A DNA stretch of 45,558 bases, from positions 326,771-372,328 of the forward strand of contig WELB01000119.1 of NCBI GenBank assembly GCA_009602725.1, written 5' to 3'. A model generated the notes under the pieces. It was not told the DNA's origin, made no database searches, and saw nothing but the letters and a program-made list of their open reading frames with translations. A program made the position numbers and the translations under genes. The stretch comes from Spirogloea muscicola (lineage: Eukaryota > Streptophyta > Zygnematophyceae > Spirogloeales > Spirogloeaceae). Numbering within the stretch: position 1 is the first letter of the stretch; each line of letters opens with the position of its first letter. This document shows positions 9,701 to 18,785 of this stretch, one piece after another.

Positions 9701-10573
9701 TGTGACATCTCTGCATCTAAACACACAGTTAGAGTCAGGATATCCTGGTTTGGATTCGAGCATAGGGTGTTTTGGAGACAACCCTCATAAAGGAGAACGC
9801 CAACGCACATACGCGCACAGAGCGCAGCGGAAGTCTTACCCGGAGGCACCGCCCTAGGGCGGTGACTCTACCAATAGACTTACGCAGAGCCGGCAGGGCC
9901 CGAAGCTATGAGCGGCGGCAACGGGCTGGCAGCAGGCGGCAGCAGCAGAGCTGTGGTGGCGGCGGCAGCAGCAGGCAGCAGCGGGGCTGGCTGGGCAGCA
10001 GCAGGGCCGTGTCTCTCTCGCGTGTTGATCGGACTCCGGACTCTGGCCAAGGCCTACTACTTATAGCGGTTCTCCTGCCACCCCTCCCCTGAGGGTGTGA
10101 CGAGGGTCGCCCCCAGGGCCCTCCCTCGGAGGGGCGGGCCTGACAAGGGGACACGATGAACACAAGAGGCTGGCACACAGGGCCAGAGGCCTGTAGCACG
10201 AGTCCAAGGGACTAGCTACAAGAGGCCGGCGCGCTGCACAGTGACTAGCGCCAAGGAGGTGGGCGCCAGGCCAATAGCCTGGCTCACGGGGCCAAGGGAC
10301 TGAGGCCATGCGGCCATGAGGCCGAGAGAGTTGGCCAATCCGGCCAGCCGCAAGGCGCTGGCCTGAGGGAGAGCTGACCCACCCGGCCAGCTCGCAGGGC
10401 GTGAGCCCGAGGCGTGCGGACGGGGTATGGAGCCCGGGACTCTCGAATCGTACTTAGCTACACGGAGTGCAGCCAGGCTACCCGCACCGTTCGGGACTCC
10501 AAACGGTATATACGCTACGCTCATGTAAGGTTATCGCGCACCGTTAGCACTCTCACACGGAGGAAACGTTACA
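9701..10573 (-). repeat. Family A 5' LTR of A element 1
   Basis: An 873-bp LTR, minus strand TGTAACGTTTCCTCC to GATGTCACA, with TATA at about 10061-10070 and the PBS next to it. Its start (CCTCCGTG) and several internal blocks differ from the LTR at the other end of the element (5115-6007). Beyond 10573 the sequence is plus-strand chromodomain with no target duplication matching the other flank. Confidence 0.9.
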
Positions 10574-10902
10574 CATACCATACGGATGGCCGTGTCCAAC
10601 CGCCCCCACCTCCCCTCTTTGTTGATGGTGCGAGGAGTTTCAAGAGGAGGAGATTTTGTCACACCGGGACTATCTTCGTGGGCGTCGTTAATACCGTGTT
10701 TACTTCATCAAGTGGCTCTGCTTTGGGCCTGAGCCCAATACCTGGGAACCAGCGGCCAATCTTGCCCATTGCCCTTCCCACGTTCAGCAGTATTTGACAG
10801 GAGGCCAAGCCTCTTCTCTGCGTCGTCCAAAACCTTCCCGCCGGGCTTAACACCCTGGGTATCTGTCGGGCTCCCTTCTTGTTCCCGAGGACGTGAACAC
10901 TT
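10574..10902 (+). pseudogene. pol: A-lineage chromodomain and 3' non-coding tail
   Basis: This starts abruptly with [13 protein letters not shown], the linker before the chromodomain, directly after the TGTAACG end of a minus-strand LTR. Chromodomain words follow in two frames ([23 protein letters not shown] is split by frameshifts), then the conserved tail with TTCTTGTTCCCGAGGACGTG before the polypurine tract. Gypsy chromodomains are thought to steer integration by binding modified histone tails. The rest of pol is absent. Confidence 0.82.
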
Positions 10903-10915
10903 AAGTGGGGAGGTA
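10903..10915 (+). other. Polypurine tract
   Basis: AAGTGGGGAGGTA lies immediately before the LTR start TGTAACATTTCC, the standard position for plus-strand priming. Confidence 0.85.
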
Positions 10916-11726
10916 TGTAACATTTCCTCCGTTTGAGATTGCCAACGGTGCGCGATAACCTCACAAGAGCGTAGCGTGTTTACCGTTTGGAGTCCCAAAC
11001 GGTGCGGGTAACTTGGCTGCAGTCCGTCTAGCAAAGTATGGTTCGAGGGTCCCGGGCTCCGTACCCCGTCCGCACGCCTCGGGCTCACGCCCTACGAGCT
11101 GGCCGGGTGGGTCAGCTCTCCCTCAGGCCAGCACCTTGCGGGCTGGCCGGGTGGGCCAGCGCCCCCTCTGGCCAGCGCCCTGCGAGCTGGCCGGGTAGGC
11201 AAGCTCTCCCTCAACAGTACCCTGCGGGCTGGCCTGCTTGGCCAGCTCTCTCGGCCTCATGGCCGCATGGCCTCGGACCTATGTCCTCATGGCCTCTGTT
11301 ACTTGGCCCCGTGAGCCAGGCTATCGGCCTGGCGCGCCACCTCCTTGGCTCTGGTCACTGTGCAGCGTGCCAATCCTTTGGACTCGCGCGCCGGCCTCTT
11401 GGCGCTTTTCTTTTGGACTCGTGCTACAGGCCTCTGCCCTGTGTGCCAGCCTCTTGTATACATCGTGTCCCCTTGTCAGGCCCGCCCCTCCGAGGGAGGG
11501 CCCTGGGGGCGACCCTCGTCTCACCCTCAGGGGAGGGGTGGCAGGAGAACCGCTGTAAGTAGTAGGCCTTGGCCAGACTCCGGAGTCCGACTAACGCCCG
11601 AGAGAGACACGGCCCTGCTGCTGCCTAGCCAGCCCCGCTGCTGCCTGCTGCAACGGCCGCCGCCACAGCTCTGCTGCTGCCGCCTGCTGCCAGCCCGTCG
11701 CCGCAGCATCTCTCCGTAAGTCTATT
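10916..11726 (+). repeat. Family A 3' LTR, truncated
   Basis: Starts TGTAACATTTCCTCCG after a polypurine tract and has the promoter block and CTG-rich stretch (11590-11705). It breaks off just after GTAAGTCTATT, so the hairpin and final part of about 165 bp are missing. A C-LTR piece is joined directly. Confidence 0.88.
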
Positions 11727-11800
11727 CAGGCTGGCTGGCCGGCAAGTGGCCTGGCCGGGTGCAAGCCCCGCCCGTCCTGAAACACTCCTCGCCAGGATCC
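11727..11800 (+). repeat. Family C LTR fragment
   Basis: GGCTGGCTGGCCGGCAAGTG through CTCCTCGCCAGGATCC matches, as reverse complement, the C-LTR piece at 26096-26170 with few differences. It is joined at GGATCC to RT sequence; a CC overlap at the junction suggests end joining. Confidence 0.82.
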
Positions 11801-11853
11801 CGTGGCACTGGCCAGTCCTTCACTTCTGCAGCCTTTTTGGGGTCGACGCGTAC
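11799..11853 (-). pseudogene. pol: Small A-lineage RT piece
   Basis: On the minus strand this encodes the RT connection around VDPKKAAEVKDWPVPR. It is nearly identical to the plus-strand sequence directly after the solo LTR at 20526-20583, including the CGTAC/GTACG next to the LTR. Confidence 0.8.
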
Positions 11854-12836
11854 TGTGACATCTCTGCTCTAATCACACAGTTAGAGTCAGTATGTCCTGG
11901 TTTGGATTCGAGCATAGGGTCTTTTGGAGACAACCCTCATACAGGAGAAAGCCAACGCACATACGCGCACAGAGCGCAGGGGAAGTCTTACCCTGAGGCA
12001 CCGCCCTAGGGCGGTCACTCTACCAATAGACTTACGGAGAGCCGGCAGGGCCCGCAGCGATGAGCTGCGGCGACGGGCTGGCAGCAGACGGCAGCAGCAG
12101 AGCTGTGGCGGCGGCGGCCACAGCAGGCAGCAGCGAGGCTGGCTAGGCAGCAGCAGGGCTGTGTCTCTCTCGGGCGTTGGTCGGACACCGGAGTCTGGCC
12201 AAGGCCTACTACTTATAGCGGTTCTCCTGCCACCCCTCCCCTGAGGGTATGACGAGGGTCGCCCCCAGGGTCCTCCCTCGGAGGGGCGGGCCTGACAAGG
12301 GGACACGACAAATACAACAGGCTGGCACACAGGGCCAGAGGCCTGTAGCACGAGTCCAAGGGACTAGCGCCAAGAGGCCGGCGCGCGAGTCCAAGGGACT
12401 GGCGCGCTGCACAGCACGAGTCCAAAGGACTAGCGCCAAGAGGCCGGCGCGCGAGTCCAAGGGACTGGCGCGCTGCACAGTGACTAGCGCCAAGGAGGTG
12501 GCGCGCCAGGCCAATAGCCTGGCTCACGGGGCCAAGGGACTGAGGCCATGCGGACACAGGACCGAGGCCATGCAGCTATGAGGCCGAGAGAGCTGGTCAA
12601 TCCGGCCAGCCCGCGGGGCGCCGTCCTGAGGGAGAGCTGACCCACCCGGCCGGCCTGCAGGGCGTGAGCCCGAGGCGTGCGGACAGGGTACGGAGCCCGG
12701 GACCCTCGAACCGTACTTAGCTACACGGAGTGCAGCCAAGCTTCCCGCACCGTTTGGGACTCCAAACGGTAGATACGCTACGCTCATGTAAGGTTATCGC
12801 GCACCGTTAGCACTCTCAAACGGAGGAAAACGTTAC
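11854..12836 (-). repeat. Family A LTR, inverted near-copy of the solo LTR at 19551
   Basis: A 983-bp LTR. Minus strand begins GTAACGTTTTCCTCC and ends CAGAGATGTCACA. It shares private features with 19551-20525: a 66-bp tandem duplication (12349-12480), the same variants near the 3' end (words GGCTTTCTCCTG, CCCCTGCGC) and the same RT flank. The first base of the LTR is missing and unrelated sequence starts at 12837. Confidence 0.9.
12349..12480 (-). repeat. 66-bp tandem duplication within the LTR
   Basis: Two copies of the block from CACGAGTCCAA to GGCGCGCTGCACAG follow head to tail, upstream of the TATA region in LTR sense. The same duplication is in 19900-20035; other A LTRs have one copy. 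Confidence 0.88.
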
Positions 12837-14929
12837 GCTGGGGGATAAACTGGAGAGTGCAAGGGTGGAGCTGGGGGGGGAGAGGAACGTAGCAGAGCCA
12901 ACAACCTCAGAGGTCGCCAGGTGATGGAGTCACTAGATCGTGGTGGGCCGACGACAATGCCAACTTGCGGGTCCATGTTTGGGGGGTCTCGGAGTCTGCA
13001 TCGAGGTGGCCGAACTTGGATGTGCACGCAGCTGGTCTGGCTCAACAGGCGCGGACACTCCTACGCCAAGGAACTCGGGCTCCGGTGGCGACGTTGATGT
13101 CGTGGTTGCCACAGGCGTGAGCACAATCTGAGGGCTGCGGCCCTCGAACGCGGCGGGGCCTCTGCACTCGCTGGAGCTGGGAGAGGGGGAGGAGCGGGAG
13201 GCGCCGCTGGGAGGTTGGGAAGGGTGGCCCCTGACGCAATGGCGGCCCTTAACGCAGCAGTCGTGCTGCGGGTGCCGTAAGAGCGAGAGGGGGGAAAGAA
13301 GGCGCACCTCCACCTTTCCCTGTTAGCTTGCCTGTTGCGTATTCCCTATTGAACGCCGCTCGTGGCAAAAAGAGAGAAGGCGCGCGGACCGCATTGCAAG
13401 AAATGCAGGCAAATTCAAGCCAATACATTCATTGTTCAGGCAGGATCTTGTGCAGAATAAACAAGGCTAGATAAAGACGGAGCCCTATGCTAAGGTGTCT
13501 AAGGTGACAGGGTGACATAAGTACTCACGGGTGAGCACATACACATCCGACAAGCTTGGGGAGCTTAGGTTTGGGAAATCTGGGGAGCTTGGGGAGCTTG
13601 GGGAGCTTGGGGAGCTGAAACGCCGCCACGAAAGCCGATGGCCTGACTTAGTGCAGGCCCTGCACGCTGAGGAATGGCCAGAGCTTGCGAGCGCTGCAAC
13701 TAAGCAAAAGCCGGATTCAAGAACATGCAACTAATGCCTGCAAAGAGGCCAAGTGAGGCGAGCAGGCCAACTTCAACGCCGATAAATCGTTAGTGCAGGT
13801 GTTTCGCATGCGCCTGATTACGTCATTCCAGCGGTCCATGGAACAACGCCTTGCATCTGCGTGCTGGCCGTGCTCTAGCTGCAGCCTCTGGCTTTTGTCA
13901 AAGGGATTGCTCTCCGGCGGCTAGTCTCTCTGTTGTCAACTTCCTCCATCTCCTCTGGGTCGGCTACCTTGTTAGCATGGTTGGCTCCGACTGGATCGTC
14001 TCATCAATTGTTTTCTAATCACCACAGCTCGGCCACAACCCCCCTGCACATGCATACCCAAGAAGCACTGTACATGCAAGTGCTAATCAAATCAGCCAGT
14101 TCAGCTGAGAGTTGGTGGTGCCGTTACTGGCAGGTGTACTGCCACTGTTTGGAAGATTCATGCCGTTGACCAGTACCGAATGCCTTCAGCACGTAGTCTG
14201 CTATGCCAAATACTTCGTCGAGTCAGTATGTGTGAGTTGTTCGAGGCTGCACAGCTGTACCAATAGTGACAGTCACCCGACTCTGTACATCCTGCAGTGA
14301 GATAAAGGTTCGCGCATGGTGAAGGTGCAATAGCAGACATACATTGTGATTGATCAGAGTATGTCAGCGGCCTATTGAAGGCCGCTGACAGCAGCCACAT
14401 CGCCCGGCTGCAGCTGCCCCACCTCTCCTAAGTAGAGGTTACCAAGTAAGTCTGTTAGCGGAAAGCCTTGGGAAATCGCTTTGTGGCTCCTTCGGAGCTT
14501 GTTATTTTCGGGCTGGCTGTTTACAGCCCTTGCCCCCATTAGGAGAGCCACTTCCTCTCCATTCTGGTTGCTCGTGGATGGCGGATGTTGTGTTCTGCCT
14601 TTCCAATTTGTCCTCTGACGTCCCCAACGACGCGAGACCACAGGGACTGAATTGAATCGCTGCTCACCGTCGACAATGCTCAGGGGGTCCTTCAGATGGC
14701 TTCCAGGGGAAAATTCAATAATAATATCTATATCGCCTCTGCTGCCGAGCTTATCATGTCCTCAGGTATTTTATTTGCCTTCTAAGTCTGGCCATCCGTT
14801 TGAGAGGTCTACGCAGACTTGACGTTGCCAAGTTGATACCGTGAGCTATGAATGTATCAACCATAAGCAGCTATGTAAAAGTGGGTGTTCATCTGACGAT
14901 GAGCGTTTGCAGGCCGAACTGATTGAAGC
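12837..14929. other. About 2.1 kb without a recognisable gene or element
   Basis: Base composition falls from GC-rich (12837-13330) to mixed. Minus-strand frames of 126 aa (13313-12933, Ser/Pro-rich) and 89 aa (14641-14372) and a plus-strand frame of 78 aa (13933-14169) show no motif I recognise. No LTR, PBS or pol words were seen. This may be host DNA or an old unrelated repeat. Confidence 0.5.
13556..13616 (+). repeat. GGGGAGCTT minisatellite
   Basis: Four contiguous 9-bp GGGGAGCTT units (13582-13616) plus one further unit at 13557-13565, separated by a degenerate unit. Confidence 0.9.
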
Positions 14930-15372
14930 TGTGACGTCCTGATCCCTATTCACGCAGTTAGAAGTGATCACGTCCTGAGTGGAGGGTTGAGAAGTTAACC
15001 CCCTACACTGAAGCATCACTACAATGCACAGCGGATGTCTTACCCTGAGGCACCACCAGAAGGCGGCGACTTTACTGAGGGTCTGGCTTAGTAGCTGTCC
15101 CGGCATGGGGCGCAGCCATGGCACTTACGGAGAGCCGGCGATGTCCGCAGCAACGAGCTGCAGCGACGGGCTGAACAGCAGACGACGGCAGCAGAGCTTG
15201 GCTGCGGCTGCGGCAGCAGGCAAGCAGGGGTATGCCTCTCTCTGGCCTCAATGATCAAAGTACCGAGTCCGCTCCCAGCCGACTGCTTGTGATGCTTCAA
15301 TGCCACAATCCCTCCAGGATGTGGGAGCCGCTTCAAGGCCCACACCGTCAGGGGCGGGCATCACGAGGGGTG
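14930..15372 (-). repeat. Decayed family B LTR
   Basis: Reading left to right it begins TGTGACGTCCTGATCCC, the reverse complement of the B LTR 3' end at 27820-27836. It continues with the GGCACCACCAGAAGGCGGCG hairpin region, GGAGAGCCGGCGATGTCCGC and the CAG/CTG-rich stretch. The U3 side is barely recognisable, so the right boundary is approximate. Confidence 0.72.
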
Positions 15373-15378
15373 GTCGCG

Positions 15379-15945
15379 GGGACATGTCACGTCCACGGGA
15401 AGACCTCGAGGTGAGGTGGACAGAGAATGGCCACGAGCGGCCCGCGAGGGGCTTGTAGGAAAGACAGACGCTTCCATTAGAGGGCGGTGATTGGGAGAGG
15501 CCAGCCCAGAAAAAGTATCAACAGAGCTCGAAGGGGCCAGGAAGCGCTAAAGCATACACGGAAGCAAGTAGCTACCTACCACACAGTAACCCCTACTTAG
15601 CAGCCGCAGGTCGGAAAACTAGTCCCTGGCTAGGGCTAGAGGCGGCAGCAAGGGCACGACCTGCGCGGAGATGCAGCGCATGAGCCATGGACCGCTGCAG
15701 CGAGACGGCCCAAGCGCATGCGATGCACCTGCGCCAACGAGCCTGCTGCATGGAAGTCCACCGGCTCCCCAAGGCTGCAGCGGGCGATAGCGTGGCGGGA
15801 GAGTTTGTTGAGCAGCTCTAGCCACGTAGCGCCCAGCGCACCGTGGTGTCAATGGCAAGCGGGAAGAACTCGTCGTCCGGCAGGTGGTCAGCCTGGTTCA
15901 GCCTGGCTCCGTAGGACATGTGACGTCCACGGGCAGACCTCGAGG
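15379..15945. repeat. Pair of about 32-bp direct repeats
   Basis: 15379-15411 and 15913-15945 share GACATGT.ACGTCCACGGG.AGACCTCGAGG with about two differences. The copies are about 530 bp apart and may delimit an unrecognised repeat. Confidence 0.65.
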
Positions 15946-16698
15946 GTTTCGCAAGACAGGGTCACGTCAAGCGGTACATCGCTGGCGGGAGAAGACAACG
16001 TGCCCGGGAGAATACACCGTAATGGCATGCTCCGCAGATGCCACATGTACGCGTTAAAAGGAGGGTAATGCGCCCAGACGGGTCAAACGCTGCAGAAGCA
16101 AGGCCAAAGATCACTTTGGCTATATTAAATTGCAGATATAGTAATTTGACTGCTTCGAGCTTTACCATCCTACTCAGTAAGTCAACGACGACAGAAGTCG
16201 TCGTTCCCTGCAGTTTTCGGAGGGGTCGAATCCTAGACCGACTTATACTTCCAAGGTACCCGTAGGTGCTTCATAGATCTGCATGCGTCACAACTTGAAA
16301 CGTACGCCTCGACCGTCTTGTCCACGTTTGGCCAACAAACTGGCGTTTGCACCTTCGTCATGGTCTTAGCTGCCCATTTGTCCTCGAGATTGCAGTGTCA
16401 GACGGTATTACAATGCGAGTTGTTAGCTATCTCTGATCGGCCACACAGCGCTCTTCCCTCCCTGTGATCACCAATGAAATCAGTGACTTCCGTGGACGAA
16501 CTTCTTGGGGGAGGGATGATCGAGTTGCAAACCCCAGAAGCTAAGGAGCTGTGTATGGCTAGACGATTGAATGAGGTATTGTCTAGAAACCCTAGGGATG
16601 CCACTTCAACACCTTGAGCTTCTCAAAATGAATATATATGCCTCGGTACGTCGAGGCTCCATCTTCTTGAATCAATTTAAACATCTCGCACCCAATGA
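15412..16698. other. About 1.3 kb without a recognisable gene
   Basis: No pol, gag or LTR words were seen beyond the direct repeat at 15913-15945. A block at 15638-15719 resembles 45312-45393. The right part (16080-16700) is less GC-rich than the LTRs. Short frames such as 16604-16398 (minus, 68 aa) have no motif I know. Confidence 0.5.
15638..15719 (+). repeat. Divergent dispersed repeat, copy 1
   Basis: It shares the order of words AGAGGC.GC.GCAAGGGC.CGACC, GATGCA, ACCGCTG and CAAGCGCAT with 45312-45393 at what looks like 65-75% identity. The family is not recognised. Confidence 0.5.
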
Positions 16699-16841
16699 AG
16701 TGCGAGGTGGGGTGCGAGGCCTTTTGGAGATTGTCTGGAAGACGTCGTCACAATCCAGAATACATCCTTGACCTCCGGCGCTACATTGGTAAAATGCTAT
16801 GTGGAGGAACAAATGTTTTCTCCTCCTACTGCCAGAAAAAG
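16699..16841 (+). pseudogene. Unknown reading frame, left half (split by a solo LTR)
   Basis: Open from just after a TGA at 16696-16698 to the LTR. When the LTR and one AAAAG copy are taken away, the codon phase continues exactly into 17744-18013, giving about 137 open codons. The predicted protein includes SLTSGATLVKCYVEE on this side. I do not recognise a family. It could be part of an older transposon or of a host gene. Confidence 0.5.
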
Positions 16842-17743
16842 TGTAACGTTTCCGCCGTTTGAAGGTGCCAACGGCGCGCGATAACCTTACATGAGCGTAA
16901 CGTATCTACCGTTTGGAGTCCCAGACGGTGCGGGTAGCTTGGCTGCACTCCGTGTAGCTAAGTACGGTTCGAGGGTCCCGGGCTCCGTACCCTGTCGGCA
17001 CGCCTCGGGCTCACGCCCTGCAGGCCGGCCGGGTGGGTCAGCTCTCCCTCAGGCCGGCGCCCCGCGGGCCGACCGGATTGACCAGCTCTCCAGTCCTCAT
17101 GGCTGCATGGCCTCAGTCCCTTGACCCCGTGAGCCAGGCTATTGGCCTGGCGCGCCACCTCCTTGGCGCTAGTCACTGTCCAGCGCGCCAGTCCCTTGGA
17201 CTCGCGCGCCGGCCTCTTGGCGCTAGTCCCTTGGACTCGTGCTAAAGGCCACTGGCCCTGTGTGCCAGCCTGTTGTGTTTGTCGTGTCCCCTTGTCAGGC
17301 CCGCCCCTCCAAGGGAGGGCCTTGGGGCCGACCCTCGTCACACCCTCAGGGGAGGGGTGGCAGGAGAACCGCTATAAGTAGTGGGCCTTGGTCAGACTCG
17401 GGGGAGTCGACCAACGCCGGAGAGAGACACAGCCCTGCGGCTGCCTAGCCAGCCCCGCTGCTGCCTGCTGCTGCCGCCGCCGCCACAGCTCTGCTGCTGC
17501 CGGCTGCTGCCAGCCCGTCGCCGCAGCTCATCGCTGCGGGCCCTGCCGGCTCTCTGTAAGTCTATTGGTAGAGTCACCGCTCTAGGGCGGTGCCTCAGGG
17601 TAAGACTTCCGCTGCGCTCTGTGCGCGTATGTGCGTTGGCGTTCTCCTGTATGAGGGTTGTCTCCAAAACACCCTATACTCGAATCCAAACCAGGACATT
17701 CTGACTCTAACTGTGTGATTAAGAGCAGAGATGTCACAAAAAG
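16837..17743 (+). mobile_element. Solo LTR with target duplication AAAAG
   Basis: AAAAG at 16837-16841 and again at 17739-17743 directly flank the LTR. A perfect 5-bp target duplication around one LTR with no internal region means a complete element inserted here and later lost its body by recombination between its two LTRs. Confidence 0.93.
16842..17738 (+). repeat. Family A LTR (solo)
   Basis: An 897-bp LTR, TGTAACGTTTCCGCCG to GATGTCACA. Promoter block and TATA (CGCTATAAGTAG) at 17341-17383, CTG-rich transcribed stretch 17430-17545, GTAAGT at about 17554, GC hairpin near 17575 and terminal hairpin at 17702-17722 (degenerate in this copy). Confidence 0.93.
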
Positions 17744-18013
17744 TGATTCCACGATATGCAAGCCTCCTGTGCTGTATCACCTTCAAGACGGTGGGCATTC
17801 TAGCCGCGGTGTCGTCCTCTTGGTAAGATCACCGAACGGTCAAATCTCTTGGGTAATTCACAAAGTCCATGTGCTCCTCGACAATACATACTGGCATTGT
17901 CTTCGGTCAGCTGCGGCTTACCTGCAGAATGAACGGGTCGCCAATCTCGTAATAATCGTTTTCATTGTGGCAATTCGTCATGAGCTTGACTGGCAGCGTT
18001 GCAAGGCCGTTCT
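17744..18013 (+). pseudogene. Unknown reading frame, right half
   Basis: Continuation of the frame at 16699-16841. It reads PPVLYHLQDGG, GVVLLVRSPNGQISWVIHKV and VLLDNTYWHCLRSAA before running into an LTR-end-like sequence at 18014. No family is recognised; the regular hydrophobic/charged pattern and the phase match across the insertion argue for real coding origin. Confidence 0.5.
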
Positions 18014-18039
18014 TGTAACGTTCCCTCCGTTTGAGCCAC
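18014..18039 (+). repeat. LTR-start-like 26-bp piece
   Basis: TGTAACGTTCCCTCCGTTTG and the following six bases resemble the first 26 bp of A and B LTRs (B: TGTAGCGTTCCCCCGTTTGA). It lies exactly between the unknown frame and the methyltransferase remnant, so it could be a leftover LTR end or a chance match. Confidence 0.5.
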
Positions 18040-18042
18040 ATA

Positions 18043-18785
18043 CGGCGGCTGATGAGCCAGTTCCTAGAATCGTTGACCCCGGAGGCCATCAAGGGGTGCC
18101 TCACCATCCTGCCTGCCGACATCCAGCTGGTGGGCCTACACCACCTGAGGGGGTTGGGACAGGTGGACCTGATGGTCGCAGGCTGGGAGTGCCAGGGGTA
18201 TTCCAGCGGTGGTGTCGGCCGAGGGTTGGCAGACCACCGCCTCACGGCTCTTTTTGGAGCTGGAGCGTGTCTCAGCGCTGCTGCAGGGGGGGCAGGAGAT
18301 CCCCCTAGCATACTTATCAGAGAACTTGACAGCAGGCGAAGACCGCTGCGAGAACGTGCGGAGTGACTTCCAGGTGGTCAAGAGCCGCATTGGGGGCGGC
18401 GTGCCTCTGGACGCAGGTGCTCTGGCCAGCCGCGCGCACCAGCTGCGAATGAGTGGACCAATCTGGCGCAGCCGAAGTTGATGGCAGCTGCGGCCGCGTC
18501 GGTCAAGCGCCCAGCCGGGCTGCTAGTGGCGGACATATTGGACCCGGGGAGGGTGCCTCAGCCAGTGGAGAGGGACGACATTCTTCCGTTCGCGCTGTGC
18601 AACAAGGTGGGGCAGCCACGGGCGGCGCTGACCACGCTGGTAAGCTACCCAGCGTCCTCTGCATTCCGGAATGGAAGCCTCGGCATGATGTGGGACAACA
18701 CTACGCAGCAACTGGGATAGCCGGCGCCGACGAGCGGGTGCGGCCGTTGGGCTTCCAGACCGGCACAACCGCAGCTCCTGGGTTC
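18043..18785 (+). pseudogene. DNMT3-like C5-cytosine DNA methyltransferase remnant
   Basis: Three frames together cover the middle and end of a C5-methyltransferase catalytic domain. In order: VDLMVAGWECQGYS (motif IV; the catalytic cysteine is present but the usual PCQ is ECQ), GRGLADHR followed after a frameshift near 18245 by LFLELERV, AYLSENLTAG (motif VI, ENL for ENV), PLDAGALASRAHQLR then WTNLA after a second shift near 18455 (motif VIII, resembling the DA...S.AHRAR..W.NL pattern of DNMT3 enzymes), ILDPGR, RAALTTLVSYP, and after a stop at 18718 ADERVRPLGFQTGTTAAPG (motif IX/X region). Motifs I-III with the AdoMet-binding FxGxG are missing at the 5' side. Such enzymes transfer methyl groups from AdoMet to cytosine. 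A-type pol follows at once. Frameshifts make it inactive. Confidence 0.75.

Noticed and set aside
12933-13313. 126-aa minus-strand frame as a host gene
   Set aside because: Low-complexity Ser/Pro/Arg composition, no motif and no support for start or splice sites.
13556-13616. Possible CRISPR-like array
   Set aside because: Nine-bp contiguous units without spacers; a simple minisatellite. The 1786-1925 array also lacks unique spacers.
16188-16245. tRNA-like piece (hairpin ACGACGAC/GTCGTCGT followed by GGGTCGAATCCT)
   Set aside because: The putative T arm pairs over only about three bases and no acceptor, D or anticodon stems can be drawn.
16571-16771. 66-aa frame ending before the solo LTR
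   Set aside because: It is out of phase with the longer frame that continues across the insertion site and has no motif.
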